Below the pieces are notes generated by a model. That model was not told the origin of the DNA. It did not search any database and saw only the letters and a program-made list of their open reading frames with translations. 64,000 nt of DNA from Endocalyx cinctus (Eukaryota; Ascomycota; Sordariomycetes; Amphisphaeriales; Apiosporaceae), in the NCBI GenBank assembly GCA_001600455.1, contig BCKC01000002.1:2494171-2558170 (forward strand). Reading direction: 5' to 3'. Positions 24,472 through 35,528 of the stretch are shown in pieces. Within the stretch, counting starts at the first letter, position 1; each line of letters opens with the position of its first letter. Both the position numbers and the translations under genes were made by a program.

Positions 24472-25587
24472 TTACTCGTTAACGCACTGAGAATACCACT
24501 CATTCCAGGCCTTGGAAGTACCTTCGGCGCAGGTAGTTGAACCCGTCCAGTTTGTACCGCCACATTGGTTGTAGAGTTGAACAGCGCTAACTCCAGCGGT
24601 GGCTGAGGACTGGGCGGTAGTAGTGGCGGTTGTAGCAGCAGCCGTGGTAGTAGCAGCAGCCGTGGTCTCAACAGCGGCAGCAGTAGAAGTCTCTGCAGCA
24701 GCGGTGGAGGTCGAAGCGGGCTTAGTCGAGGTAACTAAGGTGGTCGGCGTCGCGGATGCGACGGCAGTCTCGGCGGCCGCGGAAGAAGTAGTAGTAGCAG
24801 CAGCAGCGGTCGATGTCGCGACCGCGGAAGAAGAGCCGCTGCTGGAGCCACTGCTGGAGCTGCTGTCGGTAGCAGACCAGATATCGGGGCCAGGGATGGT
24901 GTAACTGGTGAAGGTGCCGTAGAGGTTGAAGACGATGCCGGGGTCGGAGTAGGTGTAGCCGGTTGCGAAGTCGAAGTCTTCGTCCGGAACGGCGGACCCG
25001 GATCCGGTGACCTCGACCTGGACGCAAGAAGGGTAGAATTGGGCGCCACGGGCCGAGTTCTCGGAATAAGCAACATCGGCTTCGTGAAGGGCAATGATTT
25101 CCTGGCGAATCAGGTACTGACCCGCGGCCAGGCTGGAGGGGAGGGTGAAGTCCTTCTTGCCGCTGTTTGAAATCAGGTTATCGACGGCCCAGGTAGTGGC
25201 GTCCGAAGACAATCCCTCTTCGTCAATCTTAGACCAAATAGCCTCAAAGCCATCGCCTTCGGTGTAAGCGGCGATGTAGGTAATGATGGGTCCCTTGTGA
25301 GAAGAGTCGATGATATCATCACCTCGGGTGTTGTGATACCATTCGAACGAAAGCGTGTCACCTGCCGCGGCAGAGACGAAGCTGTCTACGGGTGTACCGC
25401 CGTTGGTGTTACAGGCCATGTCAGAGGAGGAAAGATCCTTGACGGGGTCATTGCTTGTAGGAGAACGGATATACACATTTCTTCCATCACCTTGGTCGAC
25501 ACCATTTACCCACACACTGTACATAGTCGAGTGGGCAGTAGCCGTAGCGGATAAAACCGCAAGAGAGATGAGCGTAGTGAAATGCAT
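24472..25587 (-). CDS. AA9 lytic polysaccharide monooxygenase with C-terminal CBM1
   Basis: Secreted copper enzyme that oxidatively cleaves cellulose or related beta-glucans. Single exon, 371 aa. Signal peptide 1-18 leaves His19 as the mature N-terminus, the first ligand of the copper histidine brace. His97 in HKGP is the second brace His; His168 (IALHEA), Gln183 and Tyr185 (AQFYPSC) fill the conserved second-sphere and axial positions. A Ser/Thr/Ala linker spans about 241-334, and a family 1 cellulose-binding module occupies 336-371 ([11 protein letters not shown] ... WYSQC). That module has only three cysteines; the usual TTC position reads TSK. ATG 25587 was preferred over a longer frame from 25767 because it places the signal peptide and His correctly. 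Confidence 0.95.
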   Translation of the reverse strand: MHFTTLISLAVLSATATAHSTMYSVWVNGVDQGDGRNVYIRSPTSNDPVKDLSSSDMACNTNGGTPVDSFVSAAAGDTLSFEWYHNTRGDDIIDSSHKGPIITYIAAYTEGDGFEAIWSKIDEEGLSSDATTWAVDNLISNSGKKDFTLPSSLAAGQYLIRQEIIALHEADVAYSENSARGAQFYPSCVQVEVTGSGSAVPDEDFDFATGYTYSDPGIVFNLYGTFTSYTIPGPDIWSATDSSSSSGSSSGSSSAVATSTAAAATTTSSAAAETAVASATPTTLVTSTKPASTSTAAAETSTAAAVETTAAATTTAAATTATTTAQSSATAGVSAVQLYNQCGGTNWTGSTTCAEGTSKAWNEWYSQCVNE

Positions 25588-28464
25588 ATTGAAGTAACCG
25601 TGACTGGGTAAGAATTCTTCAAACTGGGAAGACGGACTAGTTATAAAAATGCAAAAAGCGAAAGTAGTAAAATATTGATCAAAAATGAATGGCACTGCCA
25701 AAAGTTTCAAGAAGGCAAAATTGAAAAAAGAATGTAATGTAAGAAACGAATAGTTCCGAAATACCAACCAGCTGTTAATGTGCTACAGAGTTGAAAAGAA
25801 AGGGACACTACTTAAAAGCAACGGCGGTGAGGTCGGTCTATTTATCATTTTGAATATTATATGCGGGCATATATCTCAGGAGTGATCTCATGTCCTTATT
25901 ACAAACACTCAAACCCTTAACTACAGTATTGTATGATTTTACACCTAATTCCCGGGTCGTAAGATTTTTCCGTTCAAAGTTAAATGAGTGCCAAGAGGTT
26001 AGGTGAGTGAGCTGATGTAGACATCCTATATTTAAAGAGCCTCCTTTTTCTATATTATCTGTACCAGGTTGGCGGGTGGAGGTATATCGTTTATTAGAAA
26101 CGGTATAATCTATCCTGATTGGTGGATTTCATTCAGATGGTTAAGCTTCGGTTGTCGCGGCTGGACCCGAAACTGCCAAGCATGCCGAAGACGACTAAGT
26201 GACGAAGTGCCCATCTAAGTGTGATTCAAGATTTATAATTTTTGTCTGAAGCTAACTTTCGCATATATCTGTTAATGGTATAGATCATAAGATCTGACTT
26301 ATGCGTAATCGGGGGTCAAGGTGTAGTGTAACTGAAACCGTAACTATTCTTGAACTGGCTTATTAGCCGCAAGGAATACGTATATATACTATGTACGTTC
26401 TATGCTACGCTCTCATAATCTCCACAGGGTTCTTCATTAATGATCGACGCCGAAGTGGAGAGAGAAGAAAAAAAAATAGATGGATGGACCCGACCCACGG
26501 GTATGATCGACGCTACAGGAGATCATCCAGCTGCTTTGAATTTAACGTGTATACCATGATCTTCTAGAAGGTAGAGGGTTGGAAGAAAGCTAATTCGTAG
26601 CTATACAGCCATGGTGTTTTTACATAGGAGATATTGATATACAATCAATACCTGAATACGATCAGATGAGAGTTTGAAATAGGTAGGTTAAATGTACACT
26701 ATACATAGTAGACGTATGTAAGCTGAGAGTGGTTCTTTATATGCAGACATAGGGAGGACAGGGAGGACAGGTGGGTCACCGTACACATCGCCATCTTCCC
26801 CACATACGAACAATCACCTCTTCATTTCACAACTTTACTCTCTTTACGAAGATTAAACTCATATAGTATCCCAAATCAGTATTACATCTTGCTCTTTGAT
26901 ATCAAGTAACAAGATGTCAGCGACTAATCCTGGCAGAGAGCATCGTCTCTATGGACGAGGCGAATTTCAACCAATGCGGGCAGTCATTCGAATGACGACA
27001 AACTTCGAAGCCATCTTGCGTCATGTTTGATGATAAATGTCATCCTCGCGAGGAGATCTATATGACTTTGTTCTAGCACTTGATAACTTGGGAATCATCA
27101 AGACCGAAAACACAAATAATTCTCTCATGGAGTTTAGGCGAATCTAGGTTCTTAATGCGAGAACAACGATATCATTCATTCGATCGGCGGATTAATAGAG
27201 ACAAAACTGGCGCTGAATTTATCGTACTTATCTAGTATAATTTTTCGATTTATTACGATGGACGATTTTTTAGAAATGAATTCATACTAAATCCAACTAC
27301 GCGATCAAAATTTTGTTATTCCTATTAGATAAAATATCCCAGTACTGTTAATTATTTAGATCAACGAGTCCACAAACGAGGAAAATATTTCTTCTTTCCC
27401 ACTCTCTCACTATACAATAGTAGTTAAACGACTAATCCGCGAAGCATTTAATTGACGAGGAGTTCATTCCTCTCGTCTTATAACTATTTGTAAAAGTCAG
27501 AAAATTCCCGCAGGTAGCTAAGTAATGATAGAATGCGAGTGAAGTATATATGCATCCATCACTGCCCCAGGACATTGCGTAGCATAGAAATATAAATATA
27601 CGGCTGAGTATTGAGTAGATGCATTAATTTTACCCCTAGGATATGGTAGGTGAAAATAAAGGGGCTGGGTGGATTCAGCCGTTAATCAAGGTCCAGATGT
27701 CAAGTATTCGGTCTCCGAAGTCACGCCACATCGTGCCCGAGTGACTAGAGAGCGGAATTCTACCACCGAACCTAATTACCTGTTATCAGTATGTATATTT
27801 AGACTTTAATCCCACGAATGTACTTCAGCTGCGGTCACCGAGATGAGTCAACATGCATTAACTATTTCTTACCCTTTTTCTTCTTGTTTTCCCCTCTACA
27901 CATAACAACAAAAACACAAATCAAGTGGGGGCTCTACTTTACCGTTCAGCCAGACTAAACTAGTGTTGGTATTCGCTTGCTGAGACAACGTGAGTGGCCA
28001 GCGCCGCTGTACTAGGCCTCAATTTGGGAACGGCTTGGTGTTTACTAGCATGTTCTCGTCTCCTGCGGCTGAAGCGCTATATGCGACGCCACTCATCTAC
28101 TCTTTATTGTAGGCTTCAATACCAAGGAAAAGAAAAACACCACGGGAAGGAGAAGATGCTTATTTGGCTTGGCGGCTGAATGTAAAGTTAAAATCTAGAC
28201 CAGAATGAGAAAAGAAAGCTGAGAGGGCCCCAATAGTGGTGATAAAAGGGTACAAGATGAACCGGTACAAATAGAGATGTGAAGTCCCGGTATTTAGATT
28301 CTTAAAATCTCCCGAATTCTTCTTTTTAGATTGAGCCAGATATTAATTACCTTCGACCTCGGTCCGACAAGAATAATCGTCGATACTCCAAATTAAATCA
28401 AGGATCACCACGACCATAAAATACTTTCACCAGCATAAACAAGTACGTCAAGGCAAGGATAACT
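25588..28464. other. Gene-poor region between AA9 and MARVEL genes
   Basis: About 2.9 kb, AT-rich, containing the AA9 promoter at the left and the MARVEL-gene promoter at the right. No domain-bearing frame is seen; the open frame at 27994-28179 is featureless. A short direct repeat (AGGGAGGAC twice) lies near 26752-26770. No tRNA-like T-arm was noticed. Confidence 0.5.
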
Positions 28465-29417
28465 ATGGAGAACGATGCAGTAGCCGTGAAGAAGGGCGAA
28501 CTCGTCATTCCGACGCCGGGTTGGTTTATAGGCATTCGGATCGCCCAATTTCTTGTCGCCGTTATAATTCTAGGGTTGTCGGCATGGTGGATTCATGGAT
28601 ACTATTTCGATACGTTAGGTTTTGCCATCGCTACTGTACGTGTCATCAATTCTTGATTCCTCCTTCATTCGTTATATGAAGATTTTAACATCTAGTTCCT
28701 GCTTAATAGAGTCTTATAACCTGGATCGTTGTTATATATGCCATCATCTCGGAAAAAGTAACATCATCTCATAAAGCGTACAACACCTGGGCCATTCTCT
28801 CCCTCGACGGTTTCATGATTATCCTCTGGCTAGCGGTTCTAGGTACAACCGCTGAACTGCGATCCACCTTTACTGTCAACGTACACGTAGACGACTGCGT
28901 CAATGACGGCAGTCTTGTTAATAGCAATTACTGTACCATCTCGGCCCGCAGCAATGGCGAACTGACCAAGCGTGCCGCCGTCGCCTCCGCTGCTGGTCTA
29001 AGTGGACTCAGTGCCATCGCTGGAATCAGTGCAATTAACATCTTACTCTTCGTCCTCACCTTTGCTTACGTCTGCCACTTCTTCCGCCTCAAGTGGGCCG
29101 AACTCAGATCCGGAAACGATGTGGAGAAAACTGCTGGCGTCGCTCCTACCGGAGTTGCTCCCACCACGTCTACCCCTGAACAGCATCAGTGGAATCAGCA
29201 GCAGCAACAGCAACAGCAGACCACGTACCAGACTCAAGGAATGGCACCTCAGTACGGACAGACAACTCACGATTCCTATACACAACAGGCACCTGCTTAC
29301 ACCGGAACTCCCAGCCCACATCCGTATCAGCAAGTCCCTGGTCAACAGCAGCAGGTTCCATACAACACGCAGGGAACACCTGTACCCGGACAGCCATACT
29401 ACCCTCCGGCGCAGTAG
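28465..29417 (+). CDS. MARVEL-domain membrane protein with Gln/Pro-rich tail
   Basis: Four-helix membrane protein of 292 aa in two exons, 28465-28635 and 28710-29417 (74-nt intron). TM1 starts GWFIGIRIAQFLVAVIILGL, TM2 lies in SLITWIVVIYAII, TM3 in MIILWLAVLGTTAE and TM4 in INILLFVLTFAYVCHFF. The loop between TM3 and TM4 carries paired cysteines, and the topology is that of fungal MARVEL proteins related to the Nce102 group. The C-terminal 90 residues are cytosolic and low-complexity, with a run of Gln and PxxQQ/YxxP repeats. Likely plasma-membrane organisation; the exact role is unknown. Confidence 0.85.
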
Positions 29418-29817
29418 AGTCGATCGTTCAGTTAGCTGAATAAGAGAGAGGGCCGTGTTCGTTATATGCTCCCCTACGACTTCTTTTTCTTCAATTCTTA
29501 CCTGTGTACTGCTAATGAGCGTTGGATTGATATGAGTCAATGGTGGTTACTAATCAGGAGTTACTGTTGCTGTGAAGTAGCGTTGATGACGGTTTTTTAG
29601 TACACTGATGAAAACTTTTATTTAGAAGCTAGGCATTCCCTTTCGTGTATTATATAAAACATCAAATTTAAGTACGAGGGCGCAGAAAAAAATTGAACTT
29701 AATTGAATGAATCCTAAAGTTATAGGTCTTAAAGCATTCAGATTCGCATGGACACCGTGGACAATTTACATCTAACTACTTTCTAGATACTAGGAGTGAT
29801 GTAAGAAGCTTCTCTAC
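29418..29817. other. Convergent intergenic region
   Basis: Holds the 3' ends of the MARVEL and FAD-oxidoreductase genes. Nothing else is recognised. Confidence 0.5.
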
Positions 29818-31296
29818 TTAGACGAATAGCTTGAACCCTCCTGGTAAGTTATTTTGAAAGAGACCCTCGGGGTCATACTTGCGGCTAACATCCTGCAAGA
29901 ACTTCTTGTTTTCCTCTCCGTATGATTTGAATGGATCCTGGAAGCTGGACGCGTAGTTCAGGTAGGTGTAAGGAACTTTCTGGCCACGGCCCTCGGCGTC
30001 TTTCTCGATGGCTTCTAGAGTACTCTTAAGTACAGGCAAAACCTTCTCGTCATCTTCCTTATTCTTCCAGTACGTCAATATCAAAACAGTGACGAAAGGC
30101 TCTTCGGCACCTAAACCGAGCACGTTTCCGCCCAACTTTGCAGTCTGCTTCAGGAGAGACTTTGGATAGGCCTGCAGCGTCAAGCAAAGAACAATGTTTT
30201 CGATAGGTTTAATCGGCTCGATACCTTTGGTGTAGATATCAGCCGCAGCGACAAGGGCGGCAGTATCGGCGCGTAAGGTGCAGTTCATATACGCACACCG
30301 AACACGGTCCGAGGCCATAACGGCATGCTCGGTGGCACCCTCCATCAAGGTCATGATGCGCAGTGAGTTGAGCTGTTCAAGTTGAGGCTGCACATCTGTG
30401 AAAGGTCGAAGCATCGGTGGTATACCGACTGATTTGTCGTTTTCCGTATCCTTGACTCCGTACGTATCAACGGCGTCCATGCCGGTATAGTAGACCTGGT
30501 TGAGTCCCATCATATTATCTCCAAACTGCTTGGAGTAACCCAAGTTGACCATGATATGGGTCTCGTCTGAGCACTCAGGATCCAGGACCTCGTTAACAAG
30601 AGCTTTGACCTGGTCGGGGTAATTCGCGTCCGACGCCAGATAAAAGACCACGCCACCCCAGAACGGTTTCTGCGGAAATGTGCGCAAGTCGAAGCGAGTA
30701 ACGACTCCAAAGTTATTACCGCCGCCCTTGAGAGCCCTCCAGAGGTCCTGATTTTCATTGGCATTGGCTTGAATAACAGCACCTGAGGCGACGACAACTT
30801 CAAAATTGACTACGTTGTCGCAAATGAAGCCTTCCCGCGACGAGAAAAAGGAAAGCCCCCCAGAGAGAGATAAACCACCGATTCCACCTTTGGCGGAGCG
30901 GCTGCCTCCAACTTCGAGTCCCGCAGCTTGTACTTTCTCGTAGATAGCACCCCATCGCTCTCCTGCCCCGACGCAAACCACGCCATCCTTTAGCTCAACC
31001 CCCGTCAAGAGGCTCAGATCGAGCGTAATTCCATCTTGGATGTTTGAGCAACTTTCTAGGGGCTGCTGACCCGCGCCGTGGATGGCAAATTGAATGCCGT
31101 TGTCCTTGACGAGCTTGAGAAATGTAGCCACCTCACTTGCATCTTTCGGCTGAAAGATAGCGGCGGGGGTATAATCACTCTCTCGCGCAGATAAATAATT
31201 GTCATTTGATATTTTGTAAGACTCCGTTCCAGAAGGCAGAACTTGCCCACTTGGAGCGCATGTCTTCAGTGCTTGGATTGCTTGTTCGACAGACAT
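29818..31296 (-). CDS. FAD-linked oxidoreductase (PCMH-type FAD domain plus BBE C-terminus)
   Basis: Single exon, 492 aa. The PCMH-type FAD-binding domain covers about residues 45-215 (YTPAAIFQPKDASEVATFL, then GGIGGLSLSGGLSFFSSREG and DLWRALKGGGNNFGVVTRF). A berberine-bridge-type C-terminal segment follows (YLNYASSF ... SRKYDPEGLFQ). No signal peptide is visible, so it is probably cytosolic. In many relatives a His in a GGH-type motif binds FAD covalently; here the aligned segment reads IHGAGQQP, with Gln where that His is expected, so FAD is probably not attached there. The substrate is unknown. The gene is head to head with an exporter gene, so a role in a small metabolic or detoxification cassette is inferred. 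ATG 31296 was chosen; the longer frame begins with TTG. Confidence 0.9.
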   Translation of the reverse strand: MSVEQAIQALKTCAPSGQVLPSGTESYKISNDNYLSARESDYTPAAIFQPKDASEVATFLKLVKDNGIQFAIHGAGQQPLESCSNIQDGITLDLSLLTGVELKDGVVCVGAGERWGAIYEKVQAAGLEVGGSRSAKGGIGGLSLSGGLSFFSSREGFICDNVVNFEVVVASGAVIQANANENQDLWRALKGGGNNFGVVTRFDLRTFPQKPFWGGVVFYLASDANYPDQVKALVNEVLDPECSDETHIMVNLGYSKQFGDNMMGLNQVYYTGMDAVDTYGVKDTENDKSVGIPPMLRPFTDVQPQLEQLNSLRIMTLMEGATEHAVMASDRVRCAYMNCTLRADTAALVAAADIYTKGIEPIKPIENIVLCLTLQAYPKSLLKQTAKLGGNVLGLGAEEPFVTVLILTYWKNKEDDEKVLPVLKSTLEAIEKDAEGRGQKVPYTYLNYASSFQDPFKSYGEENKKFLQDVSRKYDPEGLFQNNLPGGFKLFV

Positions 31297-31742
31297 TTTC
31301 AACAATGATAATGAGAAAGAATAGTAATAACAAGAGCTTTACATACTAGCCTTACCTTTATATACATGGGCCACCGCTGTTACATTGAAAGTGGCTACAA
31401 TGGTGTGAACGTTTTATGTGGTTGGAACTTTTCAGCCCGGAAATCCTGCGTCGACGCAACCAACAGACAGTCTCGGCAAATTTGAAAGACGATGGATCAC
31501 AATATCCTCTAATTACCTTCCCAATCCAAACTTCTCGCGCATTTCTCTATTATGGGTATAACGGAGGGACATTTATTTACATCGATATTTCATTTTAGTT
31601 GTTGCTGTATGACAGATTACTGCTTGCGCAACTGTTCTTTATTTTACCGTCGTTTTTTCCCTGAGCGAGCGCTTAATGGCTATGCTAAATAGTAGTTATA
31701 GCGCGGTTCATTACACACAACTCTAAAGCAACAGTAGCCATC
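31297..31742. promoter_or_regulatory. Bidirectional promoter of FAD oxidoreductase and DHA2 exporter
   Basis: 446 bp separate the two divergent ATGs, so control elements are likely shared. It contains a perfect 12-bp palindrome TGCGTCGACGCA at 31447-31458, about 150 bp from the FAD-gene ATG. The regulator is unknown; the co-regulation is inferred from layout. Confidence 0.6.
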
Positions 31743-33488
31743 ATGTTGACAGAAGAGCCCAAAACCGCTCCAGAGGGCAGGGTGTCGTCCGAGCTCCGCG
31801 CACAGCCCGAAGGGGAGAGGAAATCGGCCAACCAAACAAAATCGCGACATACGATCCGCTTTTGGGGAACATTCGTAGGTCTCTGCCTACTCGCCTTCAT
31901 TTCCGCCCTCGACGTCGCGATCATTACCACGGCCCTACCGCAAATCATCGACTCGGTCGGCGGCGAGTCCCAATACGTGTGGATCGCAAACTCGTTCGTA
32001 CTCGCGTCGGCCGTCCTGCAGCCGCTAACGGGCCAGTTAGCCGATGCGCTCGGCCGGCGCGGGCCTCTGATCGCCTCGACCGCGCTCTTCGCCCTCGGCA
32101 GCGGCGTCGCCGGAGGGGCCCGCAACGCCGCGACTCTGATCGCCGGCCGCGCCGTTCAGGGCGTCGGCGCCGGCGGGATTAACGTGCTGCTCGATATCGT
32201 CTGCTGCGATCTCGTGCCCCTACGCGAGCGGGGCAAGTACCTCGGCCTGCTGTTCTCCTGGTCGGGCCTCGCGGCCGCGCTGGGTCCCCCGGTCGGCGGC
32301 GCGCTCGCCCAGGTGGATTGGCGCTGGATTTTCTGGATCAATTTGCCGGTATGTGGGCTCGCGCTCGCCGCTATGCTGGTTTTTATGCGGGTCAAATCAG
32401 GCGAGCGACAGTCCGCGGCGCAGCCAGAGGATGCGGGAAAGAGAAGTGGCTTCAAATCCTCGATGGGGCGATTCAAGAGACTCGATTATTTTGGTAATGC
32501 GCTCTTCACCTTGAGCATGGTTTCGCTTCTTTTCGGCCTCATTGAAGGTGGAATTGTATATCCCTGGTCGTCTTGGCGTGTCATCCTGCCTATAGTACTT
32601 GGGGTCGTGGGTTGGATTGCGTTCCATGTGCAGCAGCACTTCGCTGCTCAGCCAAGCGTGCCGTCGCGTCTCTTTGCCAACCGCACCTCGGCTACGGGAT
32701 ACCTCCTCACGTTCCTGTCATCAATCCTGGTCCAATCGTTAGCATACTTTTTACCTATTTACTTCCAAGCCGTTAAGGGTACGGCAATTCTCACCTCGGG
32801 TGTTAATTTTCTACCCCTTGCCATTGGAACTCTCGTATTTGCTGTATTTTCCGGTATTTTACTCAGTCATGTAGGGAGGTATAAACCTATGCACGCTATC
32901 TCCCTCGCTATATCAGCCCTCGCTTTTGGACTCTTGGCTCGCCTTAACGCTTCAACCCCTACGGTAGAGTGGGCTTGGTACGAAATTATCGCCAGCATAG
33001 GCTCCGGCCTAATTCTATCCATCCTTCTACCTGCTATCATGGCTGGCCTTCCAGAGTCGGACGTAGCAGCAGCTAGTTCAACTTACAGTTTCATCCGTAC
33101 CTTTGGGTGGATTTGGGGTGTAACTGCCCCAAGTATCATATTTAACGCTACCTTTGACCAGAATTTATATGAAATCTCTGATGTCGGATTACGTTTACAA
33201 TTATCAGGTGGACAAGCTTACTCGTTCGCAAGCCAAGTACATACTCTACGGGACGGTTATAGTGAAAGCGTGTGGAAGGAGGTGACTGGGGTTTATACCG
33301 AGAGCTTGAGGGCTATTTGGTGGTTTGGTTTGGCAATTAGTCTACTATCTCTCATAATTGTCGCCGGCGAGAAAGAGCTTGAGCTTAGGAAAGAACTTGA
33401 AACTGAATATGGCTTGGAAGAGGTGAAGGACAATTCCGACTCTAGTAACAGCGTGGAAAATGGCGGAGAAAGAGAAATTAAGACATAG
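31743..33488 (+). CDS. MFS multidrug exporter, DHA2 (14-TM) family
   Basis: Single exon, 581 aa, proton-coupled efflux carrier. After a hydrophilic N-tail of about 40 residues, TM1 carries ALDVAIITTALPQI, the DHA2 motif. Motif A follows (GQLADALGRRGPL), then GRAVQGVGAGGI, and the antiporter motif C segment GLAAALGPPVGGAL with WRWIFWINLP. About 14 hydrophobic segments are seen, and the C-tail is acidic. The first 600 bp are markedly GC-rich, the rest less so. Its head-to-head partner is an FAD oxidoreductase and its 3' end lies 115 bp from an oppositely oriented reductase, so it may export a product or toxicant handled by those enzymes. Substrate unknown. Confidence 0.93.
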   Translation: MLTEEPKTAPEGRVSSELRAQPEGERKSANQTKSRHTIRFWGTFVGLCLLAFISALDVAIITTALPQIIDSVGGESQYVWIANSFVLASAVLQPLTGQLADALGRRGPLIASTALFALGSGVAGGARNAATLIAGRAVQGVGAGGINVLLDIVCCDLVPLRERGKYLGLLFSWSGLAAALGPPVGGALAQVDWRWIFWINLPVCGLALAAMLVFMRVKSGERQSAAQPEDAGKRSGFKSSMGRFKRLDYFGNALFTLSMVSLLFGLIEGGIVYPWSSWRVILPIVLGVVGWIAFHVQQHFAAQPSVPSRLFANRTSATGYLLTFLSSILVQSLAYFLPIYFQAVKGTAILTSGVNFLPLAIGTLVFAVFSGILLSHVGRYKPMHAISLAISALAFGLLARLNASTPTVEWAWYEIIASIGSGLILSILLPAIMAGLPESDVAAASSTYSFIRTFGWIWGVTAPSIIFNATFDQNLYEISDVGLRLQLSGGQAYSFASQVHTLRDGYSESVWKEVTGVYTESLRAIWWFGLAISLLSLIIVAGEKELELRKELETEYGLEEVKDNSDSSNSVENGGEREIKT

Positions 33489-33603
33489 ACATAAGGTTCG
33501 TTGAGTTTATATGGAGATGAGTTTGAAACTAGCTTAGCAGCTTAAGTATGTTTACATGATTTATTTCCCCTGAATAATAATCCTAACGTGAATGAATTCC
33601 AAT

Positions 33604-34660
33604 CTAATAAAGGTTATAATAATCTCCAGGCCTTTCAATAGCATTCTTAGTGTGTTGTACAAAATCCTCCTTAGGAAGGCCTAACAAATCATTGTGCAGC
33701 TTCCTCTTAGCTTCGTGGGCCATGACGGTGAAAGTAGGGTCTTCAAGTAGCGGAGTCATGCTTCCGGAGTAAAGGGTGCGGGCGAAGCCCAGGCGATTAC
33801 CCGATTTAGTAAGCTCCATACCGCTCTTGACGCGGTCTGCTGACTTCTCGTAAGTGATCTTCCAGTCTTTTTCTTCGGTACCCGTCGCCTCGAGCACGGC
33901 CGCGAACATATCCTTCTGGCTGACGGTGAAGGAAGAGATGTATAAATGGCCGTTCTTGAAACTCTCGAGCGTCGCGACGTCCGACGCGTCTCCGGGTTCG
34001 GGCCGGGTCTTAAGCGAGAGGAGGGCGGCGACCGCGCGCGCGACCTGGTCGAAGGTCGAGACGTTTAGCCGGGCGGTCCCCTCGTCGAAGACGATGAACT
34101 CGCGATTCGGGAAGTCGAACCCGAACCGCTCCTTGGTGCCGGCGATGCTGAACTCGTACCAGTACCCGCACACGACGTTGATCCACGAGCTCTTGCCGAG
34201 CCCCTCGATATGGTCCAGCGCCGCCTTCTGGACGTCCGACAGCGGGCTGTTGGGCATCAGGGTAGCGTCGCCTCCCCAGCCGTTGGGTACGACGTAAGGG
34301 ACGCCGGCCTCGGCGGCGGCCTCGACGAGCTTGGTTTGGGTGTCCGGCGGCGCGAGGGGCGCCATCGTGATGATGAGAATATCCTGGCCGCGGAGCGCGG
34401 CGACTAGGGTCGACGGATCGTCGTAGTTGATCTTGGCGGTTTGGACGCCCTCGGGCATGACAGCGGAGCTATCGGCTCTGGTAAGCGCCGTGATCTCGAA
34501 TTTTCCGGTCTTCATCAATTCGGGAACCACACGACTGCCAATGGTGCCGGTGGCCTAGTTTTTATCATATTAGCATAACTGACCAAAAACGATATGTCCC
34601 GATTTACACAAAGTCAACTGTACTTACTCCAACGAATGCAATTTTCTTTATATAAGACAT
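33604..34660 (-). CDS. NmrA-like NAD(P)-binding protein (atypical short-chain dehydrogenase, isoflavone-reductase-like)
   Basis: Two exons, 34660-34628 and 34554-33604 (73-nt intron), give 327 aa. The 33-nt first exon encodes only the first beta strand; joining it restores the dinucleotide-binding motif G-ATGTIGS of the NmrA/isoflavone-reductase branch. Downstream are ITALTR, GQDILIITMAP and GVPYVVPNGWGG, as in fungal NAD(P)-binding relatives. Such proteins either reduce small molecules or sense NAD(P) as regulators. The position tail to tail with the exporter, with 115 bp between stops, suggests membership of the same cassette. Without the small exon the protein would lack its cofactor site. 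Confidence 0.88.
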
Positions 34661-35528
34661 ACTGATTCAGTAGTGATTGGATTTCACTCCTCGAGAGTTC
34701 TTTATTTCTGAAATTATATTACAAGAATATGAAAATATATAATACAGTTCGATTTCGATACTCGGATGAGGTTCTTAGACTATTCAAGTCAAAACCTACA
34801 TGCTGTCAACCTCATTTTTATATATATATCTAACTCCGTCCCGACGGAGTTTAACAGTCAGACATGGAGATAGACGATTGAAGGCTGAAAGAAGATATAT
34901 TTCAAAAGCAGATATTTGAACTTGTGAAACGATCCAAGTAATACTCGGAATAATGACAATACCAATTTCTTATCGTCTATTCCGTACTAATTGTATATTT
35001 GTAAGACGGTCTCGAGCCGGAGTTAGTGGTGTCGGCGTAACTTAGGCGAAGACGGATGGATATTTGTACCGCTTTCCATACACCAAATGATGACGTATTC
35101 GAATAAAGCTGTCCCGTTGAAGATATTGTTAAATCCGATTGTAGAAGGCTTATTATATTCTAAAATCCTATCACGCTTCTTGCAGGATCCTGCTTCTAAG
35201 CGTCCGAGATATTTCTGTAAGCAAGTTTTAACTCTCTACTCTTTACTTTTTGTACAAACTAATGATAGGAATGATACGCGCATCCTGACTCCTCAATGGT
35301 ACAGTCCCAAATACTTTTTTAATAACTCCAGTGACGAGCAAAGTAGCCAACCTAGGAAGTATGCACCCACAAACTCCTTAAGTCGTAAGTCCCATATTGT
35401 AGAAAGAAAATGAAAAAAAAAAAAATAGAGGAAAAGAATATAAGCAATGTTATTACAGTTGGTACGTCGAAAATCGGGTGTGGATTTTCGATATTTAGTA
35501 AGATACGGATAGCGTGGTTAGGTTGAAA
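34661..35528. other. Intergenic, NmrA promoter to BTB gene 3' end
   Basis: Holds the NmrA-gene promoter, including the palindrome listed separately. The open frame at 35087-35413 shows no domain. AT-rich, with an A tract near 35414. Confidence 0.5.
34832..34851. promoter_or_regulatory. 20-bp palindrome containing CCG-N6-CGG upstream of the NmrA-like gene
   Basis: Nine-base arms AACTCCGTC and GACGGAGTT flank a central CC. Within it CCG-TCCCGA-CGG matches the inverted-CGG, six-base-spacer geometry used by some Zn2Cys6 regulators. It lies about 172 bp before the ATG. No regulator gene is seen in the window, so function is inferred. Confidence 0.5.

Noticed and set aside
24599..24904. Ala/Val-rich plus-strand frame opposite the AA9 linker
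   Set aside because: It is the complement of the Ser/Thr/Ala repeat linker and has no independent support.
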